Source: Pseudoalteromonas arctica A 37-1-2
Lineage (GTDB): Bacteria > Pseudomonadota > Gammaproteobacteria > Enterobacterales > Alteromonadaceae
Assembly: GCF_000238395.3 (NCBI RefSeq)
Contig: NZ_CP011025.1
Location: 744,001-808,000, forward strand
Length of the DNA stretch: 64,000 nt
Reading direction: 5' to 3'
Part shown: in pieces, positions 49,361 to 59,327 of the stretch
Numbering within the stretch: the first letter of the stretch is position 1
Layout: every line of letters starts with the position of its first letter
Program-made: the position numbers and the translations under genes
The notes under the pieces: model-generated
Database searches by the model: none
Seen by the model: only the letters and a program-made list of their open reading frames with translations
Told to the model about the DNA's origin: nothing

Positions 49361-51100
49361 TCATGGCTGTGTTAGCACCTCTTTATTTTCATCTGCCACG
49401 AATAAATTAACTTCCTCTGTGTGCTGGCTTACGCTATTTCTTTTTAGGGCGATGTATAGGTCTGAGTGAATATATATACCTTCTTTTCCTGACTTCATTC
49501 CTGCAATTTCAAACCACGAAAGTAGTTGGCGTTTTCTACCTGCAAGTTCAAGCCTTATATCGCGCTTTTTAAATATAACATCTAGATCGGCAAGCATTGC
49601 CATTACGCTTAAATCTAAGTGAGTAAAGCAGGGCACAGCGTCAATTATTACACAGTGGGTGTCGTCTTTTTGCCTTGCGTATTGCTCAAGTAATCTGCGT
49701 TTAAAGTAGCTGGCATTAAAGTAAGTTAAAGGTGAATTAAAGCGATAGATAAACACGCCTTGCACTGCTTTTGCTTTATCTGTGGCGTCTAAACTTCTTA
49801 CTACACCGTTAACATCTACGCCGAGTATATTGTCAGTTGGGCGCATAACAGTGCGAATAAATTGAAATAACCCCAGTAATACAGCAAGTGTGATCCCTGG
49901 TATAACGCCAATAAATAACACCGCAAGTAAGGTGGCTGAGGCGAGATAAAATGCCTGTTTATCTTTTCGTTTTAATTGCCAAACCGCTTTTAAATCGAGT
50001 AAATGAACAGAGGCAATAATGAGTACAACACCTAGCGCTGCGCTTGGAATAAATTCAAGTGGCGCAGTTAAAAATACGGCTATGACCGCAATAATGGCCG
50101 CTGCTATTATTGATACTAACTGCGTTTTACCACCCGTTGCATCGTTAACAGCGGTGCGTGAGTCGGCGCCACTGACTGCAAAACCTTGCGAAAGAGCCGA
50201 CGCAATATTGGCAATACCTAACGCTCTAAATTCTTTATCGGCGTCTATGTCGTAGCCATTTTTAGCAGCAAAGCTACGCGCAGTTAGCATCATACTAACA
50301 AAGCTCACGATGGCTAAGTTAAGTGCGGGTACCACTAGCTCACGAATAATCCCTAAATCAAAAACAGGGGTATTAAAAACGGGAAGCCCGCCAGTTACGG
50401 TGCCAATAGTTTTTATATCAAGTTGTTTTAAATCAAAAATCCATACCAAAAGCGCACCAAAAGCTATGGCAAACATAGATGCAGGCCACGTGGGTCTTAT
50501 GCGCTTCATGGCAAAGTAAACCGCCAGTGTAAACAAAGCCATTAGTAAGGTTGGAACATGTGTTTGCGCTAGGTATGTGGGTACACCGCCTAGGCGTTCA
50601 AGTAAGTAGCGCTCATCAAAGGTAAAACCGAATACTTTAGAAAATTGACCCACAATAATAGTGATAGCTACGCCGTTTAGTAATCCCATTAAAATAGGTT
50701 TAGATAAAAAGTCGGCTAATACACCTAACTTAAATTTACTGGCTATAAAGCACCAAAAGCCGGTCATGGCGGTCATGGTGACAACAAGTTGCCAATGCTT
50801 AAAGCTGTCACCTGCAGCAAGAGGTGTTACTACTGCTGCAATAACGGCGCAGGTGGCGGCATCAGGGCCGACTATTAATTGTTTAGAAGTGCCAAAAAGA
50901 GCATATAGCATCATTGGCAGTATGCAAGAATATAACCCTACGGCGGCGTTAACACCGGTTAGTTGTGCATAGGCTATGGCAACAGGTAAAGCTACCGCAG
51001 CTACCGATAGCGCCGCTCTTACATCATCAGCAAACCATTGTCGCTCGTAGTGCAGCAATGTATCTAAACCCGGCATAAAATTATATAAACGCGACAGCAC
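49361..51100 (-). CDS. SulP family inorganic anion transporter
   Basis: A 579-residue membrane protein with about twelve hydrophobic helices (about 30-420), including VAVALPVAIAYAQLTGV, the GLYSCILPMMLYALFG region and SAALGVVLIIASVHLLDLK, and a C-terminal STAS domain (about 440-555, with AVQGVFIYRFNSPLTYFNA and FTHLDLSVMAMLADL). SulP proteins carry sulfate, bicarbonate or other anions; the substrate here is not clear. The gene stands alone. Confidence 0.92.
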   Translation of the reverse strand: MLSRLYNFMPGLDTLLHYERQWFADDVRAALSVAAVALPVAIAYAQLTGVNAAVGLYSCILPMMLYALFGTSKQLIVGPDAATCAVIAAVVTPLAAGDSFKHWQLVVTMTAMTGFWCFIASKFKLGVLADFLSKPILMGLLNGVAITIIVGQFSKVFGFTFDERYLLERLGGVPTYLAQTHVPTLLMALFTLAVYFAMKRIRPTWPASMFAIAFGALLVWIFDLKQLDIKTIGTVTGGLPVFNTPVFDLGIIRELVVPALNLAIVSFVSMMLTARSFAAKNGYDIDADKEFRALGIANIASALSQGFAVSGADSRTAVNDATGGKTQLVSIIAAAIIAVIAVFLTAPLEFIPSAALGVVLIIASVHLLDLKAVWQLKRKDKQAFYLASATLLAVLFIGVIPGITLAVLLGLFQFIRTVMRPTDNILGVDVNGVVRSLDATDKAKAVQGVFIYRFNSPLTYFNASYFKRRLLEQYARQKDDTHCVIIDAVPCFTHLDLSVMAMLADLDVIFKKRDIRLELAGRKRQLLSWFEIAGMKSGKEGIYIHSDLYIALKRNSVSQHTEEVNLFVADENKEVLTQP

Positions 51101-51213
51101 TTCAGTATCCTTGCTAATAGTTACAACGTTTTGATAGTAAATTTAATATTCAAATAAGTATAGCTAGGAGGGAGTGTTTTTTACGTAATATAAAGCCACT
51201 TTTTTATAGACGT

Positions 51214-51241
51214 AAAAAAGCCTGCATAAAAGCAGGCTTTA
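51214..51241 (-). terminator. Terminator of the large TonB-dependent receptor gene
   Basis: AAAGCCTGC (51217-51225) pairs with GCAGGCTTT (51232-51240), with an A-run on the left giving a U-run on the minus transcript. Confidence 0.85.
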
Positions 51242-51255
51242 GTTTCCAGGGAAAA

Positions 51256-54195
51256 TTAAAATTTAGCGCGAATACCAAAGCTGTAACGGCGATCCGCTTC
51301 AGTGTACTTCCAAGCACCACCTAGTTCAGATAGGTAGATTGAAGGCTCACCCGTTAAGTTGGTCGCATTACCTACTAAGGTCACGTTTTCGTTAATATCC
51401 CAGCTTGCAGAGAAATCTAACTGGCCTCTGTCGTCACGGTAGTTATTACCGTAAACAGTGCCTTCTGCTGAAATGCTGCCGTCTGAGTTAATATTTTCTA
51501 CGCGTTTCTCGTTTTCTGTATCTAAGAAACTGTCACGGTAGTTATAAGCGATACGAGTAGAGAACCCTTCGTATTCCCAAAATACTTGTAAGTTGTACGT
51601 ATTTTTAGAAATATCTAATAATGGGTTGCCGTTTGGTTGTTCGCTGTCTGCATACGTGTAGTTTGCATTAACACCTAAGCCAGAAAATGCACCAGGTAAG
51701 CTTGTGAAGAACTGTTGGTAACCAACTTCAAAACCTTGTACTGAGCCGTTTTCACCGTTTACATTTTTAACTGTATCAATACCCGTTAGTCCTGCGTCAC
51801 GCAAGCCTGCAACATGGTTAAAGCCATCTATATCTACAGGGTAGTCAGTCGCATCTGAGTAAACTAGGTTGTCTTGAGATACACCTGCAACGTCAAGCTG
51901 ACATACTTGGTTCCACTGAGTTACGTTTTGACCTGTTGAAGTACTTGATGCAGCTACACAGCTACTTTCGTTACTTAAGAAAGACTCAACATCTTTATAA
52001 AATACTGCGAAAGATAGTACGTTACCTTCATCAAAGTAATGCTCTACAGATAAGTCGTATTGCGTTGCACGGTATGGTTCTAAATCAATAGAGCCTTGCG
52101 TTGCACCTGTAATGTCATTATTAACGTCAAATGCAGGGCTTAGCTCGCTAAAGTCAGCGCGGCGCATAACTTTTGCAGCAGCAAAGCGGAATAATGTTTC
52201 GTCTGAGTAGTTATACGTAACGTTTAAGCTTGGTAAAAAGTCGCTGTAATCATTGTCGCCAGTTACTTTTTCGCCATTAAGAAATACGCTAGATTCTAAA
52301 TCTGTAGTCACATAACGACCACCCACAATCGCAGTGATGTTATCAAAGTCTAAGTACGCTGATATGTACACAGCAGCTGTATCTTCAACTACGTTACGGT
52401 ATGCGCTTTCTTGGAACTCTTGGTTATCTGAAAGACTCCCTGTTGACGCTAGGTTAGTACCTGCAAGTAACTGCTGAAGTTGAGCGTAAGTATTTGCAGG
52501 GTTAGATAAACCGTTGTAGCTTAAAAACGTTAGTAGGTCATTTTGTCCCGAATGACCTAATTGGTCAAAAGAGTTGTCGTGGCTAACTGTTGTGAAGCTA
52601 TTTGAAAAAGCAGCATTGTAGTCATCAACCCATAAAGTAGCTAATGAACCATCTGAGTCGTTAAATGCATTTTTGTAAATGTCTTTAATTTCTACTTTGT
52701 ATTGCTCATATTCGTAATCGCGGTTAGTAACACGAACACCTGCTTTTACTTTAGACACCCAGCTTAAGCTGCTGAGTGGCTCAAACATTTCAACATCAAA
52801 ACGAACGGCGGTTTCTTCGTTGTCTGTTCTTCTATCTTCACTTTTGAACGTACGTAGTGCTAAGTTTTGTGGGTCAGTAAATGCATTTGGATCTGAGTGT
52901 ATGATGCTTGGTAATTTATTACCGTCTTGCGAAAACGCACCATCATATAAATGATTTACTAAATCAACGCCGCCACTTGCTTCGAATGTTGATTTTTCGA
53001 TTGGGCGTAAAGTAAATTCAGAATCAGGTCTTACGCTTTCTGATGATGCTACCGCAATTTCACCAGAGATTTTTATACTGTCAGTAAGGTTCCACTCTGC
53101 ACCAAGTGCATTTGAAAACGAGTCAGTTTCACGAAAGTCACTGTATGTTTTAGGGATACCAAATTCGTTTGTTAGCGTGTAATTATTTACGCCGTTAGCA
53201 TCTTGAGTTGTATTTGCATCTGTTGATAGTGAACCTGCAACACCTAATATAGAGTTACCACTTTGCTCACCAGAGCGTTTAGTGCCACTTAAATCAAGAT
53301 ACACCATGCCATTACCAGATTGCGGTGCCCACTGAAGTGATAAATTTACAGCAGTACGTTTACGTTGTTCTACATATTGTTCAACACTGTGCTCGTCTCG
53401 TACGATAGCGTTGCCACTTGGTGTATTACCTTCTTGGCCATTAATATCAATGTCTTGAGGTTTAACACGGCTAGACGTTTCATCTTGACGAATTTCACGA
53501 TCTTGATACGAAAACATAGCAATGGCACCAAAGGTACCCATTTCGTCAAAGTCCCAGTTGTTACCAAGTGAACCACTAAAAATAGGCGCTACTTTTTCTG
53601 TTTTATCTGCATATTCACCATCTAATGAAACTGCGCCAGTTAGTTTATCTAACTCTAATGGGCGAACTGTTTTTAAGCTAACTGTTCCGCCTAATGCGCC
53701 TTCAATCATATCGGCAGTAGGAGACTTAACTACTTCTACTGTTTTTAAGAAACTTGATGGGTAATCTTGTAAGCTAATACCGTCACGAGAGTCACCAATA
53801 GTAGAACGACCGTTTAATTCAACACGGTTTTGAGGTAAGCCACGAATCGAAACACTGTCACCCACACCAAAATCGGTATTAATAGATACACCAGTAATAC
53901 GTTGCAGTGCTTCTGCAATATTATTATCAGGTAACTTACCAATGTCTTCAGCAACAATCGCATCTACAATACGTCCGTCAGTACGCTTAAGCATAGCGGC
54001 GGCTTTCATACTACCTAGCATGCCTTTTACTTCAATAACTTCAATATCTGCAGCTGCCGTTTCTGAAGCTGCCGGAGCCTCTTGCGCTGCAATAGTAGAA
54101 GAAGCCATTAATAAAAGGGCTGCTGCACTGATTGTTGTAGAGCTACTTCTTTTATGTTTATTAATTAATGTTGAAGTAATTTGATTGAGTTTCAT
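51256..54195 (-). CDS. TonB-dependent receptor (TonB-Xanth-Caul type)
   Basis: A 979-residue outer-membrane receptor with a signal sequence (about 1-37, ending SSTIAAQE). The plug (about 60-200) contains GRIVDAIVAEDIGKLPDNNIAEALQRITGV and SVSIRGLPQNRVELNGR, a pattern of the TonB-Xanth-Caul (TIGR01782) subgroup, followed by a large 22-strand barrel ending YSFGIRAKF. Many members take up carbohydrates or oligosaccharides; none of the usual sugar genes are nearby. The 624 bp upstream hold no gene but two palindromes in the probable regulatory region. Confidence 0.92.
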   Translation of the reverse strand: MKLNQITSTLINKHKRSSSTTISAAALLLMASSTIAAQEAPAASETAAADIEVIEVKGMLGSMKAAAMLKRTDGRIVDAIVAEDIGKLPDNNIAEALQRITGVSINTDFGVGDSVSIRGLPQNRVELNGRSTIGDSRDGISLQDYPSSFLKTVEVVKSPTADMIEGALGGTVSLKTVRPLELDKLTGAVSLDGEYADKTEKVAPIFSGSLGNNWDFDEMGTFGAIAMFSYQDREIRQDETSSRVKPQDIDINGQEGNTPSGNAIVRDEHSVEQYVEQRKRTAVNLSLQWAPQSGNGMVYLDLSGTKRSGEQSGNSILGVAGSLSTDANTTQDANGVNNYTLTNEFGIPKTYSDFRETDSFSNALGAEWNLTDSIKISGEIAVASSESVRPDSEFTLRPIEKSTFEASGGVDLVNHLYDGAFSQDGNKLPSIIHSDPNAFTDPQNLALRTFKSEDRRTDNEETAVRFDVEMFEPLSSLSWVSKVKAGVRVTNRDYEYEQYKVEIKDIYKNAFNDSDGSLATLWVDDYNAAFSNSFTTVSHDNSFDQLGHSGQNDLLTFLSYNGLSNPANTYAQLQQLLAGTNLASTGSLSDNQEFQESAYRNVVEDTAAVYISAYLDFDNITAIVGGRYVTTDLESSVFLNGEKVTGDNDYSDFLPSLNVTYNYSDETLFRFAAAKVMRRADFSELSPAFDVNNDITGATQGSIDLEPYRATQYDLSVEHYFDEGNVLSFAVFYKDVESFLSNESSCVAASSTSTGQNVTQWNQVCQLDVAGVSQDNLVYSDATDYPVDIDGFNHVAGLRDAGLTGIDTVKNVNGENGSVQGFEVGYQQFFTSLPGAFSGLGVNANYTYADSEQPNGNPLLDISKNTYNLQVFWEYEGFSTRIAYNYRDSFLDTENEKRVENINSDGSISAEGTVYGNNYRDDRGQLDFSASWDINENVTLVGNATNLTGEPSIYLSELGGAWKYTEADRRYSFGIRAKF

Positions 54196-54248
54196 GTATC
54201 TCTCCCGTTTGGGTACGACTTACGTCATTGTGTGTGTTGTTACCTGGC

Positions 54249-54302
54249 TTGGTTAACCAATTTAACTGCTATTTCCCTGTAGTGTGTCATACAGGTGGTA
54301 TG
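54249..54302. promoter_or_regulatory. Two palindromes upstream of the large TonB-dependent receptor gene
   Basis: A perfect 12-bp palindrome TTGGTTAACCAA (54249-54260) and an inverted repeat CATAC-AGGTG-GTATG (54288-54302), 54 and 93 bases before the start codon. Dyads of this kind suit binding of a dimeric repressor. The rest of the gene-free stretch (54196-54771) is AT-rich and shows no gene. Confidence 0.4.
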
Positions 54303-54771
54303 GTTGAAATTAGTCCAATTCAGCTTTTATTACAACCTTTGTTTACCAAAAATTCACAAACTGTATTACAAAGTGTTCGTTTTTTTTGTTTATATTTAAT
54401 AAATTTAATGGCTTATGATGTGTTTTTATTTTTTATATTTTGAATGAATTTTATTAAAGTATGTTTACCAAAGGCGTTTTTTTATATCATTTGTACTATT
54501 TAACGCAGATTTAGATGCTATTTTGAGCTTTTGTGATGTAATTTTATACGTGTTTAGTTTGCTTTTTAAGTGATGTTAAAATAATGAGGTATTCATTAAA
54601 GGTTGGGTATGGCTTATAACTTTTCGAAATAGTGAGGTGTGTAAAGTCATTCATTTTTATTTTGGTTATTTGTTTTGGTAATACCAATTTTCTATTGTTT
54701 TTATATGAATTTTGTATTAGAGCTTACTGATTCATATCTATATATGATTATAAATAAATGGATTTTTACGC

Positions 54772-54803
54772 AAAAAAAAGCCCAGCATATTAATGCTGGG
54801 CTT
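54772..54803 (-). terminator. Terminator after dps
   Basis: AAGCCCAGCAT pairs with ATGCTGGGCTT, with eight A on the left giving a U-run on the minus transcript. Confidence 0.92.
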
Positions 54804-54819
54804 TCTTAAATTAAATATA

Positions 54820-55344
54820 TTAGCTTTTTAGCTCGCCTGTAGATGATTCTAAATGGGCTCTAATAAACCACTGAAATTGCTCTAGGTCAGCTAGTTGGCT
54901 GGTGATCATATCTTCAGACACCGGATCTAGTTCAGAGAGAGTCTCGATTGCTTTGCGGTGATCGCCATTAACGCCGTTGTATACTTTATCAAGTGCGGCT
55001 AAATGCTCGGTTACTAACCCTTTACCTACTGAGTATTCGTTCCATGTACGACGATCTACAATTGATTTAGGCGTACCAACGGGCACTCCACCAAGAGTCG
55101 CAATTCGCTCTGCAATTGTATCTGTCATTTCGCGCACAATGTCTACTTGTGGGTCTATCATTTCGTGTACGCCAATAAAGTTAGGTCCTACTACGTTCCA
55201 GTGAATATGCTTTAAAGTAAGCTGTAAATCTATCAATGCAACCATGCGGTTATCTAGCGTAGCTATTGTTTTTTGAGCTGATTCGTCACTCATACCTGGC
55301 GCGGTAAATTTAGTTGTTTTGTTTGATTCGTTATTGTTACTCAT
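54820..55344 (-). CDS. dps: Dps, DNA-binding ferritin-like protein
   Basis: A 174-residue Dps with the four-helix bundle and the intersubunit ferroxidase residues: KHIHWNVVGPNFIGVHEMID (His, Asp, Glu, about 44-63) and DIVREMTDTIAERIATLGG (about 68-86). It stores iron using hydrogen peroxide and shields DNA in starved or oxidised cells. A GGAG site precedes the ATG. The 235 bp to the DUF2237 gene hold its promoter region and no other gene. Confidence 0.95.
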   Translation of the reverse strand: MSNNNESNKTTKFTAPGMSDESAQKTIATLDNRMVALIDLQLTLKHIHWNVVGPNFIGVHEMIDPQVDIVREMTDTIAERIATLGGVPVGTPKSIVDRRTWNEYSVGKGLVTEHLAALDKVYNGVNGDHRKAIETLSELDPVSEDMITSQLADLEQFQWFIRAHLESSTGELKS

Positions 55345-55519
55345 AATTTCTCCTACTTAAGTAATGTGTTGCTCATATAATATGTTGCGTTATGAGCATG
55401 ACTTAAACCTAATGAAGCAACTGTTATGCCGTAAGCTGATTGTTTTTAAAAGTGATTTAAAAACATGTGGTTATGTTTTTATTTAAGATTTTAGAGGCTG
55501 GAGGGGGGATTGAATTTTT

Positions 55520-55555
55520 GAAAAGCCTGCATACATTTGTAAAATCTGCAGACTT
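55520..55555 (-). terminator. Weak terminator after the DUF2237 gene
   Basis: AAAGCCTGCA and TGCAGACTTT pair with G-U or mismatched positions; the loop is about 15 bases. Confidence 0.45.
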
Positions 55556-55579
55556 TAATTTAATAACGCTTAAGTGTAT

Positions 55580-55948
55580 TTAAACTTTGGCTATATATTC
55601 GTGCGCTTTTAAAACATCGAGCGACACTATTTCTAATGATTTTTTATTTGTAGCTTCAAGTACCACTGGTGGCGCAACGTTTGCTGAAATAGCATGAAGC
55701 CATCTTAGCGCACACAAGCACCATTTATCACCGGCTTTTAAACCTTCAAAATCGTAAAGAGGGTTTGGGCTTATTAAGTCGTTACCTTGTGATTTTGAAA
55801 ATTTTAAAAACTCGTCAGTCATAATTGCACACACACTGTGATTGCCAAGATCTGATTCTGGTACATAACAAAATCCTTCACGTGTGTAGCCACCATTACC
55901 GCAACATAGTTTTAAACGTGTGCCAAGTACATTAAATTGATTCGCCAT
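55580..55948 (-). CDS. DUF2237 family protein
   Basis: A 122-residue protein with the DUF2237 hallmarks: NVLGTRLKLCC near the start, TREGFCYVPESDLGNHSVCAIMTDEFL, FEGLKAGDKWCLCALRW with paired Cys, and PPVVLEATNKKSLE near the end. The family function is unknown; the conserved cysteines suggest metal or redox binding (inference). It sits between dps and gsp on the same strand, but the gaps and terminators imply separate units. Confidence 0.9.
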   Translation of the reverse strand: MANQFNVLGTRLKLCCGNGGYTREGFCYVPESDLGNHSVCAIMTDEFLKFSKSQGNDLISPNPLYDFEGLKAGDKWCLCALRWLHAISANVAPPVVLEATNKKSLEIVSLDVLKAHEYIAKV

Positions 55949-56048
55949 GAAATACCTTAGTTTGTGGTGTTTAATAAATTTACTCTATCAGGAGTAACTC
56001 GCTTGAGATAGCTATAAAACTTAAAAGAAGGAAGGTCTACACAAACTT

Positions 56049-56073
56049 AAGCCCGCAGCAAAATTGCGGGCTT
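56049..56073 (-). terminator. Terminator after gsp
   Basis: AAGCCCGCA (56049-56057) pairs with TGCGGGCTT (56065-56073); U-run weak on the minus side. Confidence 0.55.
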
Positions 56074-56081
56074 AGTATTAT

Positions 56082-57956
56082 TTATTTAATACGCAACGCC
56101 ATACAATCGCTATGGCCGTTTATGATCATGCTTTTATCAACACGCACGCCACCACCAGAGTATTTACCGGCGGCTGTAAAACTACATATTTGTACAAAGT
56201 AATCATCTACTTTAGGCAGTGCAAATAGCTGTTGATATATTTGGTCTTGCTCGGCAAAGTGCCCCATTGTTTTTTCAATAACTTGCTGCTGTTCATCAAC
56301 AAGTTGAATATTAGCGCCACAGCGTCCTACTATTGGTTTAACTACATAACCGGTTTGTAATAACTCGTCGTTAAGCTCAAACGCGGTATTAAGTAAATAT
56401 TTATGATTAGGGAATAAGCTCCACAGTATTGGCAAAATAGCTTTGTTACTTGGAATTAATGTCCACAGCGGTTCAAACACCATCACGTTTTTACGCAGTA
56501 ATACATCGACTAAGCGTGGCGTTTCACCAGCTTTGAATTGTGGTTCAAAGTTATCACCTAATGATTGGTCGGCTTCGCATTCTTCACGAATTTGATCAAG
56601 TGCGGTTTCCCACGACCACGTTTTCCACACGTAACTCAGTTGTGCGCCGTCTTCATCTACTATGTTGCCTGATTCATTCCAGCGAAGTGTGCTTAAGCCA
56701 ATTACTAACTTACACTCAAAGCCCGCGGCTTCAATGGCTTCTTTCATAAATAATGCGTGGTAATGCTCTTCTGGTTCATCATCTTGAAGAATATGAACAA
56801 GACCTTTTACTTCACTTTTACGCCATGCTTTTACGAGATCTTTAAATAAATTTTGGCCTGCATCTACACCTGTTTTAACACCAAAGTGTTTTGCCCATTT
56901 ACCCTGAACTTTGCCGCTTTCCATGTAACACGATGCCGAATCGCAATTGTATTCGTAAACTTTTAAACCTGCTGCTGTTAAAGCAAAGTCAAACCGACTG
57001 GTAATTAATTGGTTTAAGCGGTTATCCCACGATTGGCGAATTTTATTAATCACAACATCGGGTAAATTAAACTTTTTTAATAACTCAGGGTGCTGCAGTA
57101 CATAGTCGGTTGCATGCATAAATAAGCCATGCAGCTCATTTGTTGCATGCTCAATGCTTTGCTGCGCCGTTTGAGATATCGCAAAGTAATTATGTTGATC
57201 CTCAGCTACTGATGTAAGTTTATGGCCTTGCATCATTTCTACGTAGGCAGCTTCATCGTCATTCGCAATATTTAACCATGACTTGTTTGCTTGGCCTGTA
57301 TCTACTGCTTTATGGGCTTTTATAATAAATAAATCAGTGTTTAGCTCAGACGTTGGCTCAGCATATTCTGTTTCATCAGTTTGTGTCATCCAGCCTAAAA
57401 TAGTGGCGTCGCTGTAAGAGCACTCAATCCAATAGTCGCCATCTTTGGTTACTTTTGCTTTTAGCTCACGACACCAGCTTTGATCTTTTGGCCATATTTG
57501 ATGTCCTACATTTTGCTCAGCAAGGCGTATTTTATCTTCGTGCACTTCAACAACGACAGCAACATGGCCTGTTTCTTCAAACTCGCCGCCTTCCTCCCAA
57601 ATAAGTAAACTACCTACTTGAGGATGATATTTAGCACCATTTTTAAACGCGTTTAGTGGCAATCTGTTTTGGCTATTTACATCGCGCACAGAACGCAGCT
57701 CAAAAATATCGTAAGCCATAGCAATATCATCAAAAATATAGCTATGGTTGAGATACATCCATCGACGTGCAAACTCAACGCATTGCCATTTATAGCCCAT
57801 GTAAATGCCATCAAGGTAACTACGATAGGCGCTACGATTAGGATAAATACTTTCGTCAGCCGTATCATAATCAGATGAGTAAACAGCAACATTACCAGGT
57901 GCATAACCTAATAAGGTACCAAAATCACTAGCAGGAGCAGAAGATTTCATAAACAA
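56082..57956 (-). CDS. gsp: Bifunctional glutathionylspermidine synthetase/amidase
   Basis: A 624-residue Gsp of full length. N-terminal CHAP amidase domain (about 20-205): catalytic Cys in KWQCVEFARRW (about 56-66) and His in ETGHVAVVVEV. C-terminal ATP-grasp synthetase domain (about 215-624): AAGLKVYEYNCDSASCYME, and PIVGRCGANIQLVDEQ. It joins glutathione to spermidine and hydrolyses the product. In E. coli this pair tunes polyamine and thiol pools under oxidative stress. It neighbours Dps, MscS and a catalase. The 295 bp upstream hold its promoter and no other gene. Confidence 0.95.
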   Translation of the reverse strand: MFMKSSAPASDFGTLLGYAPGNVAVYSSDYDTADESIYPNRSAYRSYLDGIYMGYKWQCVEFARRWMYLNHSYIFDDIAMAYDIFELRSVRDVNSQNRLPLNAFKNGAKYHPQVGSLLIWEEGGEFEETGHVAVVVEVHEDKIRLAEQNVGHQIWPKDQSWCRELKAKVTKDGDYWIECSYSDATILGWMTQTDETEYAEPTSELNTDLFIIKAHKAVDTGQANKSWLNIANDDEAAYVEMMQGHKLTSVAEDQHNYFAISQTAQQSIEHATNELHGLFMHATDYVLQHPELLKKFNLPDVVINKIRQSWDNRLNQLITSRFDFALTAAGLKVYEYNCDSASCYMESGKVQGKWAKHFGVKTGVDAGQNLFKDLVKAWRKSEVKGLVHILQDDEPEEHYHALFMKEAIEAAGFECKLVIGLSTLRWNESGNIVDEDGAQLSYVWKTWSWETALDQIREECEADQSLGDNFEPQFKAGETPRLVDVLLRKNVMVFEPLWTLIPSNKAILPILWSLFPNHKYLLNTAFELNDELLQTGYVVKPIVGRCGANIQLVDEQQQVIEKTMGHFAEQDQIYQQLFALPKVDDYFVQICSFTAAGKYSGGGVRVDKSMIINGHSDCMALRIK

Positions 57957-58251
57957 AGATGTTCAAAATAAAGGTGTGATAATTTGCTGACTATATGAGC
58001 GAAACTGCGTTATAGCAAGATATAACTGGGTTTAATTTTTAATTAAATATTGGCGCTAAATAGGGCTTAAAATTATATTTTATCAATCCATAGTTTTAAA
58101 AGCAGTAGTTAAAAAATCCCTCCTTCAAAGCGCTTATACATGTAAAACTGAACCTATATTCGTACTTTAGTTAATTTTTTGTTAAACTGTTGCGCTTGGT
58201 ATAGTTGAAACTAGTTAAAACTAATTAAAAGTTTTTAAAACAGGAAAAACA

Positions 58252-59085
58252 ATGGAAGACATAATAAACAACATTGATATTAATCAATATTTACCCGCTG
58301 CAATTACGTGGGCAACCAACATATTACTAGCGATTGCAATTTTGCTTGCGGGCTTATGGTTAGCGGGCAAAGTACGCAATTTAATTATTGGCTTATGCCA
58401 TAAATACACTCATCTTGATGACACGCTTTTTCGCTTTTTAGGCAGCATGGCTCGATACATCATATTAGCGTTCGTTATTATTGCTGTGTTAAATCGCTTT
58501 GGTGTACAAACAGCCTCTATTATTGCTTTGCTAGGTGCTGCGGGACTTGCTATAGGCTTGGCGTTACAAGGTGCAATGTCGAACCTTGCAGCAGGCGTTA
58601 TGCTACTAGTTTTCAGACCTTATAAAGTGAATGACTTTATTGAGGCAGCAGGGCGTTTTGGTAAAGTAACAGAAGTAGATATGTTTACTACTATTTTACA
58701 AACGTTCGATAACCAACAGGTTATTATTCCAAATAGTCAAATTTGGGGCGCGCAAATTATAAACCATTCACATCATCCAATTCGTGGTGTGGATATGCAT
58801 TTTGGTGTTGCTTACGGTGAAGATACAACGGCTGTACGTAAAGTTATAGATGCCGTACTTGCAGCGCACCCACACATACTAAAAGATCCAGCTCCTTTTG
58901 TTGAAGTAGAAACTCTTAACAACAGCTCAGTAGACTTTTTAGTAAGACCTTTTTGTAAGGGCGAGCATTACTTCGATATTCTTTATACGGTGCCAGAGTT
59001 AATTAAAAAAGCACTGGATGAAAACAACATCGAAATACCTTTCCCACATCGTAAAGTTATTTTAGTTAACGAAAGCAAAGATTAA
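58252..59085 (+). CDS. Small-conductance mechanosensitive channel (MscS family)
   Basis: A 277-residue MscS-type channel, close to E. coli MscS length. Three membrane helices (about 18-40, 63-82, 88-108); the pore helix carries GAAGLAIGLALQGAMSNLAAG (about 94-114), followed by the beta domain (VNDFIEAAGRFGKV, VIIPNSQIWGAQIIN) and the C-terminal alpha/beta region. It releases solutes on hypo-osmotic shock. A CAGGA site precedes the ATG, and a terminator follows. Confidence 0.95.
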   Translation: MEDIINNIDINQYLPAAITWATNILLAIAILLAGLWLAGKVRNLIIGLCHKYTHLDDTLFRFLGSMARYIILAFVIIAVLNRFGVQTASIIALLGAAGLAIGLALQGAMSNLAAGVMLLVFRPYKVNDFIEAAGRFGKVTEVDMFTTILQTFDNQQVIIPNSQIWGAQIINHSHHPIRGVDMHFGVAYGEDTTAVRKVIDAVLAAHPHILKDPAPFVEVETLNNSSVDFLVRPFCKGEHYFDILYTVPELIKKALDENNIEIPFPHRKVILVNESKD

Positions 59086-59110
59086 CTAAATTTAAAACGA
59101 TTTAAACCTA

Positions 59111-59136
59111 AGGGCACTTTTAAGTGCTCTTTTTTT
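59111..59136 (+). terminator. Terminator after the MscS gene
   Basis: AGGGCACTT pairs with AAGTGCTCT (one G-U) and a run of seven T. Confidence 0.9.
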
Positions 59137-59327
59137 GTGTGAAAAAGTTACATACCTGTGTAACCTTTTCTTTTATAAACCACTTCAAATACTACATTGT
59201 TATCTGTACAGCCCTTTTTTACTAGGTTGGATGGCTGGTCTTTATTTTGCATTTGCATAGTCGCTTTTAGCTTTAAAGCTCATAAAAACTATTGACCCAT
59301 TAAATCAAACTGTATGAAGGACTAAAC

